From an uncultured Treponema sp. (GTDB lineage Bacteria > Spirochaetota > Spirochaetia > Treponematales > Treponemataceae), in NCBI GenBank assembly GCA_946631855.1, contig CAMPAL010000003.1, forward strand, positions 1 to 60,475: a stretch of 60,475 nucleotides of DNA. Direction: 5' to 3'. This document shows, piece after piece, positions 52,211 to 60,475 of the stretch (positions within the stretch are counted from its first letter, which is position 1; every line of letters starts with the position of its first letter). The notes beneath the pieces were generated by a model. It was not told the origin of the DNA. It saw only the letters and a program-made list of their open reading frames with translations, and ran no database searches. Made by a program: the position numbers and the translations under genes.

Positions 52211-53809
52211 ATGATTTTAGTTATAGATAATTACGATAGTTTTACATTTAATGTAGTTCAGGCATTTGAACAGGCTACAAGTGAAGAAATTCGTGTAGTT
52301 CGCAACGATGAATATAAAATTGAAGAACTTGCCGCAATGAAGCCAAAATATCTGGTAGTTTCACCAGGCCCTGGAAATCCTTCATCAGCTGGAATAAGCA
52401 AGGAAGCAATTGCATTCTTTGCAGGAAAAATTCCAGTTCTTGGAGTTTGCCTTGGTCATCAGTCAATTGCAGAAGCTTTTGGTGCAAAAATTGTAAGTGC
52501 AAAGTTCATTAAACACGGAATTGTAGAAGATATAGATTTAGACGGAAAAGGAATCTTCCGTACAATCGGTAAATCTGCAAAATTTACCCGTTATCATTCC
52601 CTGGTAATTGATGAAAGTACCCTGCCAGAAGAATTTGAAGTTACAGCCAGAGCAAAAGATGGAGATATCATGGGTATTCGCCACAAAACATACCCAATTG
52701 AAGGAATTCAGTTCCATCCAGAATCAATTGCATCAGAAAACTGTCAGAAACTTATCCAGGCCTTTTTGAATTACAGACGAGACAATCTTCCTGTTGCCCA
52801 GTATCTTAATCAGCTTATGGATAAAAAAGACTTATCTGAAGAAGAAGCAGCATTCTTTATGGAAAACGTAACCGACGGAACAATGGAACCAAGCGTTATG
52901 GCCGCAATTCTTACTGCCATGGCGGCAAAAGGTCCTGCCACATCTGAGATGATTGGTTGTGCAAAAACTTTGCTCCGTAAAAAAAGAGAATTTCCTTGTC
53001 AGAAAAAAGGTCTTGCAGAAATTGTAGGAACTGGTGGAGACTGCAAAGGAAGTTTTAACATTTCTTCTCTATCTGCAATTATTGCCGCTTCTTGTGGACA
53101 GCCAATGGCCAAGCACGGAAACAGAGCCGTTTCTTCTAAATCAGGTTCAGCAGACTTTTTTGAAAAACTTGGAATTAATATTATGGCAGAACCAGAAAAA
53201 ACTGCCCGACAGGTTGAAAAAACAGACTTCGGCTTTTTGATGGCACCAGTTTATCACTCTGCAATGCGTTTTGCGGCACCTGTAAGAAAGGCCTTAGGAA
53301 TTAAAACAATCATGAATATCCTTGGACCTCTTTTAAATCCTGCCGGAGCTGAATACGAAGTTCTTGGAGTTTATTCAAAGGACCTTTTAAAAGATTATGC
53401 CCACGCCGCAATTTCTCTTGGTGCAAAAAGAGTTATGGTTGTCTGCTCTGAAGACGGATATGACGAAATCTCTCCTTGTACAAATACTTATGTTTACCAG
53501 ATGGATAACAAGGGCAACGAATATCACTATGTCATTAATCCTGAAAAATTTGGAATTACAGATGCTTCTGAAACTGAGTTGATTGGCGGTTCTGGAGAAG
53601 AAAATGCCAAGCTCGGTTTGGAAATACTGAACGGTGGTGGAAGAAAAACAATCCGCTATGCAGTTGGCTTAAACACAGCTGCAATTTTATACATCACAGG
53701 AAAAACCAGAACCCTAAAAGACGGCTACAAAATGGCTTTGGATGCAATAGACAGCGGAAAGGCCTTAGCAAAACTTGAAGAAATCAGAGAATTTAGTAAG
53801 AGCGCATAA
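52211..53809 (+). CDS. trpGD: Anthranilate synthase component II / anthranilate phosphoribosyltransferase fusion
   Basis: TrpG (DNYDSFTFNVVQ, GVCLGHQSIAEAFGA) fused to TrpD (VGTGGDCKGSFNISS, KHGNRAVSSKSGSADF). Confidence 0.95.
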   Translation: MILVIDNYDSFTFNVVQAFEQATSEEIRVVRNDEYKIEELAAMKPKYLVVSPGPGNPSSAGISKEAIAFFAGKIPVLGVCLGHQSIAEAFGAKIVSAKFIKHGIVEDIDLDGKGIFRTIGKSAKFTRYHSLVIDESTLPEEFEVTARAKDGDIMGIRHKTYPIEGIQFHPESIASENCQKLIQAFLNYRRDNLPVAQYLNQLMDKKDLSEEEAAFFMENVTDGTMEPSVMAAILTAMAAKGPATSEMIGCAKTLLRKKREFPCQKKGLAEIVGTGGDCKGSFNISSLSAIIAASCGQPMAKHGNRAVSSKSGSADFFEKLGINIMAEPEKTARQVEKTDFGFLMAPVYHSAMRFAAPVRKALGIKTIMNILGPLLNPAGAEYEVLGVYSKDLLKDYAHAAISLGAKRVMVVCSEDGYDEISPCTNTYVYQMDNKGNEYHYVINPEKFGITDASETELIGGSGEENAKLGLEILNGGGRKTIRYAVGLNTAAILYITGKTRTLKDGYKMALDAIDSGKALAKLEEIREFSKSA

Positions 53810-55242
53810 TGACAAACATAGTTGGACAAATTGTTGAAAAACGTAAAAAAGATATAGAAAAAAAAGGCTATACTTTTGGATTTGAAATTCCTGCTAAGAG
53901 GGACAGACCCCTCAATCCTTTTATGCAGGATAAGGGAGTAATTCTTGAAGTAAAAAGAGCTTCTCCAAGCAAGGGGGACATTGCTCCAAATCTTGATTCA
54001 GTTGAAACCGCAAAACGTTACCAGAAAAACGGGGCGTCTGCCATTTCCTGTCTTACAGAAGAAAATTATTTTAAGGGTTCTCTAAAGGACTTAATGGCAA
54101 TCTGTAAGGCTATTCCAGATATTGCAGTTCTTCGTAAAGACTTTTTGCTGGAAGAAGAAGAAGTTGATATTTCCTACCGCTGTGGTGCCGATGCCGTCCT
54201 TTTAATCTGCGGAATTTTGAGTCTGGAAAAATTACTTTCCATGACAAAACGCTGCAAGGAGCTTGGAATTAGGGCTCTGGTGGAAGTAAGAACTCAGGAT
54301 GATGTAGAAAAAGTTTTGCAGGTAAAAAAGGAATATGCAGACACAATAGTTTGCGGAGTAAATTCCCGAAATCTTAAGGATTTTACAATTGATCTTTTAG
54401 TTCCTGCCATGCTTAAGAAAAAACTTGGCGGACAAGTGATTTTTGAAAGTGGAATTACCACCGCCCAGGCTGCTTCTACAATTGCTTCAATGGGCTTTGC
54501 AGGCCTCTTACTTGGTGAATTTGCCGCAAGAGACCCGGAAAAAGCCGGAAGATTTGTTCAGGCATTTAAAGCTCAAAAAGAAAGTCTTTACGGCAAAAAA
54601 ATGCTTGAGCTGGCAGAAGTAATTGAAAACAAGAATAATAAAAACAGAGGGGACAGACCTCTGGTAAAAATATGTGGACTTACCAGAGCAGAAGATTTAC
54701 TTTTAGCAGATCAGCTGGGAGCAGATTTTACAGGCTTTATTTTTGCCCAAGAATATGGCCGCAACGTTTATGGTCCAAAGTTTAAAGCAATGGAACCTTA
54801 TCTTGAAAAAATAAAGGCTTTTAAGGTTGCAGTTATTACAAATCCTCTTTCGGAAGAAGCAGAGGAAGCAGCCCGCCTTGTACAAGAAGGAAAACTTGAT
54901 TTTATTCAGTTGCATGGCATTCCATACGCCAAAGTTCCAGAAAAGTTTTTGAACCTGCCCCACTATTTTGCCATTACAGATAAAATGGGCAATTTAGAAA
55001 GTCTGAGTCATGAATTAAAAGATTTGGGGCAGGCCCGTTTTATTCAGGAATCAAAAGAAGGAAACTACAGCCAGGAAGGAAAACTCTGGATGGCTGGAGG
55101 TCTGTCCCCAGACAATATTTCCCAGCTGGTAAAAAAATACAATCCAGAACTGGTAGATTTAAGCAGCGGGCTGGAAGATTCTGGACAGACAGGAATTAAA
55201 AACCCTGATAAGATGAAAAAACTATTTGAAGCCCTAAAATAA
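53809..55242 (+). CDS. trpCF: Indole-3-glycerol phosphate synthase / phosphoribosylanthranilate isomerase fusion
   Basis: TrpC (LEVKRASPSKGDI, VLRKDFLL) and TrpF (VKICGLTRAEDLLLA, MAGGLSPDNI, VDLSSGLE). Confidence 0.95.
   Translation: MTNIVGQIVEKRKKDIEKKGYTFGFEIPAKRDRPLNPFMQDKGVILEVKRASPSKGDIAPNLDSVETAKRYQKNGASAISCLTEENYFKGSLKDLMAICKAIPDIAVLRKDFLLEEEEVDISYRCGADAVLLICGILSLEKLLSMTKRCKELGIRALVEVRTQDDVEKVLQVKKEYADTIVCGVNSRNLKDFTIDLLVPAMLKKKLGGQVIFESGITTAQAASTIASMGFAGLLLGEFAARDPEKAGRFVQAFKAQKESLYGKKMLELAEVIENKNNKNRGDRPLVKICGLTRAEDLLLADQLGADFTGFIFAQEYGRNVYGPKFKAMEPYLEKIKAFKVAVITNPLSEEAEEAARLVQEGKLDFIQLHGIPYAKVPEKFLNLPHYFAITDKMGNLESLSHELKDLGQARFIQESKEGNYSQEGKLWMAGGLSPDNISQLVKKYNPELVDLSSGLEDSGQTGIKNPDKMKKLFEALK
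53899..53911 (-). repeat. Motif copy (12/13, reverse orientation) in the TrpC domain
   Basis: AGGGACAGACCCC, read as KRDRPL. Confidence 0.65.
54649..54661 (-). repeat. Motif copy (12/13, reverse orientation) at the TrpC-TrpF junction
   Basis: GGGGACAGACCTC, read as NRGDRPLVKICG. Confidence 0.7.
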
Positions 55243-55262
55243 GATTTAATAAAGAGGTATTT

Positions 55263-56534
55263 ATGACACATTCAGATAATGGATTTTTTGACCGTTTTGG
55301 CGGTAAATATGTTGCAGAAGTTTTGCGAAGTCAGCTGGATGAACTGGAAGTAGCTTTTAATAAGGCTATGAAGGATCCGGCATTTTTGGAGGAATTTGCC
55401 ACAATTCAGAGAGATTATATTGGCCGCGAAACTCCACTTTTATATGCAGAAACTGCTACAAAACTTTTGGGCGGAGCAAAAATCTACATAAAACTGGAAG
55501 GCCTGGCAAATACAGGTGCCCACAAAATCAACAACGCAATTGGTCAGTGTTTGCTGGCAAAATACATGGGTAAAAAACGAATTATTGCAGAAACTGGAGC
55601 TGGACAGCATGGCCTTGCAACTGCAGCAGCCTGTGCAAAACTTGGTTTGGACTGTACCGTTTACATGGGAGAAGTTGATGTTCGCCGTCAACAGCCAAAT
55701 GTTGCTTCTATGGAATTATATGGAGCAAAGGTTCAGGCAGTTACTTCTGGAAGTCGTACCCTTAAAGATGCTGTAAACGAAGCTATGCGTGACTGGGCAG
55801 CCCATCCAAACGATACTCACTATGTTCTGGGCTCAGCTTTAGGTCCTGCACCTTTCCCAGATATTGTACGCGAATTTCAGTCTGTAATTGGAAAGGAAAT
55901 TCAAAAGCAGTGTGCAGAAAGAAACATTAAACCTACAGCAATTATTGCCTGCTGCGGCGGTGGTTCAAACTCCATCGGTTGTTTTGCCCCATTCATTGAC
56001 CAGAAGGAACCAAGACTTATTGCAGTTGAAGCGGGTGGAATTGGTCCTGGAGTTGGCGAAAATGCTTCCCGCATGACAGGAAATGCCAGCCGCGAAGGAA
56101 TTATGCAGGGCTACAAATCACGCTTTTTGCTGGATGAAGATGGCCAGGCCCTCCCAACCCGCTCAATTTCTGCTGGCCTTGATTACTGTGGAATTGGGCC
56201 TCAACTGGCCGCTTTGGGAAAATCTGGACGTGTAGAATTTACTTCTGCCCTGGACAGAGAAGCCCTGGATGCCCTTAAGTTTTTTGCTAAAAACGAAGGT
56301 GTTCTTTTTGCCATGGAATCTTCCCACGCAGGAGCTCAGGCAATCAAAATGGCTCCTACAATGAGTAAGGATGATGTAATCATTATTAATATGTCTGGTC
56401 GTGGTGATAAAGATATTTTCATCACAAGCCCAGTCTTCCGCCCTCAAGAATGGAAAAACTTCCTGGAAGCAGAACTTGAACGCCTAAATTCTGCAAAAGA
56501 TATTCACGATGCAGATTTGATGAAAGACCATTAA
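55263..56534 (+). CDS. trpB: Tryptophan synthase beta chain
   Basis: GGKYVAEVL, EGLANTGAHKINNAIGQ, ETGAGQHGLATAAA, CCGGGSNSIG. Confidence 0.97.
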   Translation: MTHSDNGFFDRFGGKYVAEVLRSQLDELEVAFNKAMKDPAFLEEFATIQRDYIGRETPLLYAETATKLLGGAKIYIKLEGLANTGAHKINNAIGQCLLAKYMGKKRIIAETGAGQHGLATAAACAKLGLDCTVYMGEVDVRRQQPNVASMELYGAKVQAVTSGSRTLKDAVNEAMRDWAAHPNDTHYVLGSALGPAPFPDIVREFQSVIGKEIQKQCAERNIKPTAIIACCGGGSNSIGCFAPFIDQKEPRLIAVEAGGIGPGVGENASRMTGNASREGIMQGYKSRFLLDEDGQALPTRSISAGLDYCGIGPQLAALGKSGRVEFTSALDREALDALKFFAKNEGVLFAMESSHAGAQAIKMAPTMSKDDVIIINMSGRGDKDIFITSPVFRPQEWKNFLEAELERLNSAKDIHDADLMKDH

Positions 56535-56542
56535 TTTTTTGA

Positions 56543-56589
56543 GGGGTCTGTCCCCCTGCATGGTACAATCCATTTAGGGGTCTGTCCCC
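56543..56589 (+). repeat. Two exact motif copies between trpB and trpA (56543-56555, 56577-56589)
   Basis: 13/13 each, intergenic. Confidence 0.8.
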
Positions 56590-56613
56590 CCACCATCATA
56601 TTCAGGAGAAACT

Positions 56614-57372
56614 ATGAACGAAAAAATAAAACTTATGTCACACCTGGTAGCCGGCTACCCAACAGATGAATATGCCCTCACCGCAGCCCGTGCCCTTATT
56701 GCAGGTGGAGCAGATATATTAGAAATCCAGCTTCCTTTCAGCGACCCAAGCGCAGACGGTCCTGCAATTCAGGGAGCCTGTACCCAAGTTCTTTCCAGAG
56801 GCTACAAAACTGCTGACGGACTAAAATTCATTGAAACAATTCACAAGGAATTCCCAGATATCCCAATCTATCTTATGAGTTATGCATCTTTGATTTACAC
56901 TCCAGGCATAGAAACCTTCTGCAAAAAAGCGGCACAGGTCGGGGTAAAAGGAATGATTATTCCAGACCTCCCTTTTGATAATGATGAAGGACTTACAAAA
57001 GCCTGCCAGGCAAACGGCATGATAAACATTCCTGTTGCAGCACCTAGCATGAGTCGTGAAAGACTTGAAAAAATGGCTAAAGCAGGATTTCCTTACATCT
57101 ATGCAGCCCTTCGCACTGGAATTACAGGCCAGGACACCCAAATTGACCAGGCAACTTTAGATTTTATTAAAGCAGTTGGTCAGGGCGGTTCTAAAGTTTA
57201 CGGAGGATTTGGAATTTCCAATGGTCAACAGTCAGCTGCTCTGGGGCATTCAGTTGAAGCAGTAGTTGCAGGTTCAGTTTTTGTCCGCACCATCACTCAA
57301 AATCAGGATGATAAAGACAAGCTTTTCCAGGCTGTAGAAGCTAAAGCCCGGGAAATTACTCATTCAAACTAA
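56614..57372 (+). CDS. trpA: Tryptophan synthase alpha chain
   Basis: LVAGYPTDEYAL, LEIQLPFSDPSADGPAIQGAC, GGFGISNGQQ. Confidence 0.95.
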   Translation: MNEKIKLMSHLVAGYPTDEYALTAARALIAGGADILEIQLPFSDPSADGPAIQGACTQVLSRGYKTADGLKFIETIHKEFPDIPIYLMSYASLIYTPGIETFCKKAAQVGVKGMIIPDLPFDNDEGLTKACQANGMINIPVAAPSMSRERLEKMAKAGFPYIYAALRTGITGQDTQIDQATLDFIKAVGQGGSKVYGGFGISNGQQSAALGHSVEAVVAGSVFVRTITQNQDDKDKLFQAVEAKAREITHSN

Positions 57373-57429
57373 AATTCAAAATGCACAAATGCAGACCTTA
57401 CATTGACTAAGAAGTCTTAAAAATTTAAA

Positions 57430-58104
57430 ATGTCGTATTTTATGGACTTCGAATTCATTAAACAAGTCATTCCGATGTATGTCGAAGCCGCAGGTCTTAC
57501 CCTTCGTCTTGCTTTTATTGGAATCCTTTTATCAATCGTATTAGGTCTCATTTGTGCCCTTATAAAATATTTTAAGGTACCAGTTTTACGTCAAATAACC
57601 AGTATCTACATTGAATTTTCAAGAAACACACCACTGTTAATCCAGCTCTTTTTCCTTTATTTTGCATTTCCAAGAATGGGAATAAAACTTTCCTCTGTTC
57701 AGTGTGCAATTATCGGATTGACTTTTTTAGGTGGAAGCTACATGGAAGAAACATTCCGTTCAGCCCTGGAATCAGTTTCAAAAATTCAGATTGAATCTGC
57801 CCAGTGCATTGGTCTAACCCGCCGACAGATTACTCAATACGTAATTTTACCTCAGGCTATTTCAGTTTCAATTCCAGGCTTTTGTGCAAATATCATGTTT
57901 ATGATAAAAGAAACCTCCGTTTTTTCTGCCGTAGCTCTGGCTGATTTAATGTTTGTTGCAAAAGATTTAATCGGGCTTTACTACAAAACAGACGAAGCCC
58001 TTACTTTACTTTGTATCTCATATTTAATCTTATTACTGCCTGTTTCAATTCTGGCAGCTTATACAGAAAGGAGATTGCGTTATGCACAGTTCGGAAACCA
58101 TTAA
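57430..58104 (+). CDS. Polar amino-acid ABC transporter permease
   Basis: HisM-type: EFSRNTPLLIQLFFLYFAFP, EAFRS-like EETFRSALESV, SVFSAVALADLMF. Confidence 0.92.
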   Translation: MSYFMDFEFIKQVIPMYVEAAGLTLRLAFIGILLSIVLGLICALIKYFKVPVLRQITSIYIEFSRNTPLLIQLFFLYFAFPRMGIKLSSVQCAIIGLTFLGGSYMEETFRSALESVSKIQIESAQCIGLTRRQITQYVILPQAISVSIPGFCANIMFMIKETSVFSAVALADLMFVAKDLIGLYYKTDEALTLLCISYLILLLPVSILAAYTERRLRYAQFGNH

Positions 58105-58783
58105 TGCAATCTTAGATGCTTTCAGTGTTCTTGGAATGGGAACCAATTTTCTCCGCCTTTTAGGAGGGCTCTGGGTAACCGTCTGGATTGCACTCGTATC
58201 AGTAGCTTTTTCAATCATCCTGGGTTTTGGTCTTGGAATGCTCATGACCCGAAAAAATAAATTCTTAAAGGCAATATGTAAAATTTACCTTGAAATAATG
58301 CGTATTATGCCTCAGATGGTACTGCTTTTTGTTGCATACTACGGACTTACAAGAATGTTCAACATTTCTCTTTCAGGAGAAGCAGCTTCTATTCTGGTTT
58401 TTACACTCTGGGGAACTGCAGAAATGGGTGATTTAGTCAGAGGCTCTTTAGAAAGCGTACCTCAGCACCAGTATGATTCAGGTCGTGCTCTGGGATTAAC
58501 AGAACGTCAGATTTTCTTCTACATAGTAATTCCTCAGACTTTACGTTCACTTATTCCTTTAAGCATGAACTTAATTACCAGAATGATTAAAACAACTTCT
58601 CTTGTCGTTTTCGTAGGTGTAATTGAAGTTGTAAAAATTGGTCAGCAAATTATCGAAGGAAACAGGCTTACAAAACCAACTGCCTCAATCGCCGTTTACT
58701 TTGTAATTTTTATGATGTATTTCCTTGTCTGCTGGATTTTAAGTCTTCTTGCCAGATACATCGAAAAGAAACAGAAAAAATAA
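58082..58783 (+). CDS. Polar amino-acid ABC transporter permease
   Basis: HisM-type: YLEIMRIMPQMVLLFVAYYGL, GSLESVPQHQYDSGRALGLTERQIF. Confidence 0.92.
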   Translation: MHSSETINAILDAFSVLGMGTNFLRLLGGLWVTVWIALVSVAFSIILGFGLGMLMTRKNKFLKAICKIYLEIMRIMPQMVLLFVAYYGLTRMFNISLSGEAASILVFTLWGTAEMGDLVRGSLESVPQHQYDSGRALGLTERQIFFYIVIPQTLRSLIPLSMNLITRMIKTTSLVVFVGVIEVVKIGQQIIEGNRLTKPTASIAVYFVIFMMYFLVCWILSLLARYIEKKQKK

Positions 58784-58794
58784 GGAATTAAATT

Positions 58795-59550
58795 ATGGCT
58801 TTACTGGAAATAAAAAATATCGAAAAATCTTTTGGTGATGCAAAAATCTTAAAAAACGTATCTTTAAGCGTTGAAAAAGGACAGGTAATTGTCATTCTGG
58901 GGCCTTCCGGCTGTGGAAAATCTACCCTCCTGCGCTGTATAAACGGTCTTGAAACAATTCAGAATGGAGAAATCACTCTGGATGGACAGGTTATTTCAAA
59001 CCGCAAAAAAGATATGCACTTAGTCCGCCAGAAAATTGGAATGGTTTTCCAGAGCTATGACCTTTTCCCTCATTTGAACGTTATGAAAAATCTTCTTCTT
59101 GGACCAAAACATGCCCATGACCTTAATCTGAATATGGATCAGGTTCAGAAAGAAGCAGAAATGTGGCTGGAAAGAGTTGGTCTCGCAGACAAAAAAAATG
59201 CTTACCCAAGAACTCTCTCCGGTGGACAAAAACAGCGTGTTGCAATTGTTAGAATGCTCTGTCTACATCCGGAAGTTATGCTTTTTGATGAAGTTACAGC
59301 TGCCCTGGACCCTGAAATGGTTCGCGAAGTTCTTGATGTTATGATGGATCTTGCAAACGACGGTAAAACCATGCTCATTGTAACTCACCAGATGGAGTTT
59401 GCCCGTGCAGTTGCAGACAGAATTATTTTCATGGATGAAGGCCAGATTATTGAAGAATCAGATCCTGAAGAATTCTGGACAAATCCAAAAACTGAAAGAG
59501 CAAAGAAATTCCTTCAGACTTTTGAATTTGAAAGCAGAAAACACAAATAA
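58795..59550 (+). CDS. Polar amino-acid ABC transporter ATP-binding protein
   Basis: ILGPSGCGKSTLLRCINGLE, LSGGQKQRVAIVRML, FDEVTAALDPEMV. Confidence 0.95.
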   Translation: MALLEIKNIEKSFGDAKILKNVSLSVEKGQVIVILGPSGCGKSTLLRCINGLETIQNGEITLDGQVISNRKKDMHLVRQKIGMVFQSYDLFPHLNVMKNLLLGPKHAHDLNLNMDQVQKEAEMWLERVGLADKKNAYPRTLSGGQKQRVAIVRMLCLHPEVMLFDEVTAALDPEMVREVLDVMMDLANDGKTMLIVTHQMEFARAVADRIIFMDEGQIIEESDPEEFWTNPKTERAKKFLQTFEFESRKHK

Positions 59551-59573
59551 TTTTAAAATTTTTTGAAAACTTA

Positions 59574-59630
59574 TTGACTATTCTTCTTAGAGGCTGTATA
59601 TATTATATATACCTACTAAACAAGTAGGTA
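59574..59630 (+). promoter_or_regulatory. Promoter and operator of the amino-acid-binding protein gene
   Basis: TTGACT-17-TATATA in GTATATATTATATATAC (59596-59612), then perfect inverted repeat TACCTACT-AAACA-AGTAGGTA (59610-59630). Confidence 0.7.
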
Positions 59631-59668
59631 AACTATAAAAACAAAACATAAATTAAGGAGATAATTCT

Positions 59669-60475
59669 ATGAAAAAATCATTCGCAAAAACAATAATTGC
59701 TGCTGCACTTGTTCTTACAAGTCTTTCACCACTTGCTGCTAAACCAAAATTCCGTACATTGGATCAGATTAAAAAGAAGAAGACAATCAACATTGCTGTT
59801 TTCAGTGACAAAAAACCATTCGGTTATGTTGATGAATATGGTAAGTATCAGGGTTATGATGTTTACTTCGCAGAAAGAATTGCAAAAGATCTCGGAGTAA
59901 AAGTAAAATACGTTCCAGTTGAAGCTGCTGCTCGTGTAGAAGTTCTTGAAACTGGTAAAGTTGATATCACACTTGCAAACTTCACTGTAACACCAGCTCG
60001 TGCAGAAAAAGTTGATTTCACACTCCCATATATGAAATGTGCTCTTGGAATTGTTTCAAATGAAAAAAATCTTATTACAGATGTTGAACAGTTAAAAGGC
60101 AAAACTTTGATTGTTTCTAAAGGAACAACTGCAGAAACCTACTTCACAAATTTCTATCCAGAGGTTAAACTTTTAAAGTTCGATCAGTATTCAGAAGCTT
60201 ACAATGCCCTTCTTGATGGACGTGGAGATGCTCTTTCAACAGACAACACAGAAGTTCTTGCATGGGCAATTGAAAATCCTGGATTTGCTGTAGGTGTTGA
60301 AACTCTTGGAGAATTAGATACAATTGCAGCAGCAGTATCAAAAGGAAATACAAGCCTCTTAAACTGGCTCAACGACGAAATCAAAGCTTTGGGAAAAGAA
60401 AACTTCTTCCATGCTGATTACGAAGCAACTCTCCGCGCTGTATACGGAGCTGAATCAAATGCAGATTCTCTTGTA
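59669..60475 (+). CDS. Extracellular amino-acid-binding protein (family 3), runs off window; probably cystine
   Basis: MKKSFAKTIIAAALVLTSLSPLAA signal peptide; INIAVFSDKKPFGYVDEYGKYQGYDVYFAERIAKDLGVKVKYV; no stop before window end, so absent from the ORF track. Confidence 0.88.
   Translation, partial: MKKSFAKTIIAAALVLTSLSPLAAKPKFRTLDQIKKKKTINIAVFSDKKPFGYVDEYGKYQGYDVYFAERIAKDLGVKVKYVPVEAAARVEVLETGKVDITLANFTVTPARAEKVDFTLPYMKCALGIVSNEKNLITDVEQLKGKTLIVSKGTTAETYFTNFYPEVKLLKFDQYSEAYNALLDGRGDALSTDNTEVLAWAIENPGFAVGVETLGELDTIAAAVSKGNTSLLNWLNDEIKALGKENFFHADYEATLRAVYGAESNADSLV

Noticed and set aside
55097-55109. GAGGTCTGTCCCC match in the TrpF domain
   Set aside because: Encodes the conserved TrpF motif AGGLSPDN and is in the opposite coding orientation; best explained by protein conservation, not the repeat.

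Overview
AT-rich bacterial chromosomal window, most likely from a Treponema-like spirochaete (inferred from gene content only). I see no rRNA, tRNA, CRISPR array, prophage or transposase. From left to right: 5' end of glmS; a two-component system; mnmE; a minus-strand envelope cluster (DUF4015-like protein, degenerate HD-GYP protein, OM-like protein, 2029-aa Ig-like giant); sir2; a large OM/peptidase-like protein; an ABC exporter; a GH9 glycosidase; an NlpC/P60 protein; an acyl-CoA synthetase; a minus-strand pheA-aroB-aroC-aroE/K/A(fused)-DAHP synthase-thiN run; divergent carA-carB-pyrG; an XRE regulator; metY/cysD-like and cysK; a TrpXYZ-like ABC transporter; plsC-like and DAG-kinase-like genes; trpE-trpGD-trpCF-trpB-trpA; and a polar amino-acid (probably cystine) ABC transporter. 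The main discoveries are regulatory. (1) A Phe-rich leader peptide (MNTNTFAFFSFEAFSFYYFSKNGSAR) followed by a strong intrinsic terminator upstream of the pheA/aro operon. (2) A short leader peptide ending MCSCKCIH upstream of the O-acetylhomoserine sulfhydrylase gene. (3) An 18-bp operator, GTTwCTAnnnnTAGwAAC, shared by trpE, the TrpXYZ-like transporter (two promoters) and, in part, the pheA promoter. (4) A second shared promoter/operator architecture linking metY and the terminal solute-binding protein gene. (5) A dispersed 13-bp hairpin motif, GGGGTCTGTCCCC, with about 15 copies at 12/13 or better; it lies inside ORFs in all three frames with a coding-strand orientation rule, and also in intergenic regions and one terminator. 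(6) A mutually exclusive hairpin attenuator upstream of carAB-pyrG. (7) A repeated 5'-UTR hairpin element, ACCACTAACGTGG.
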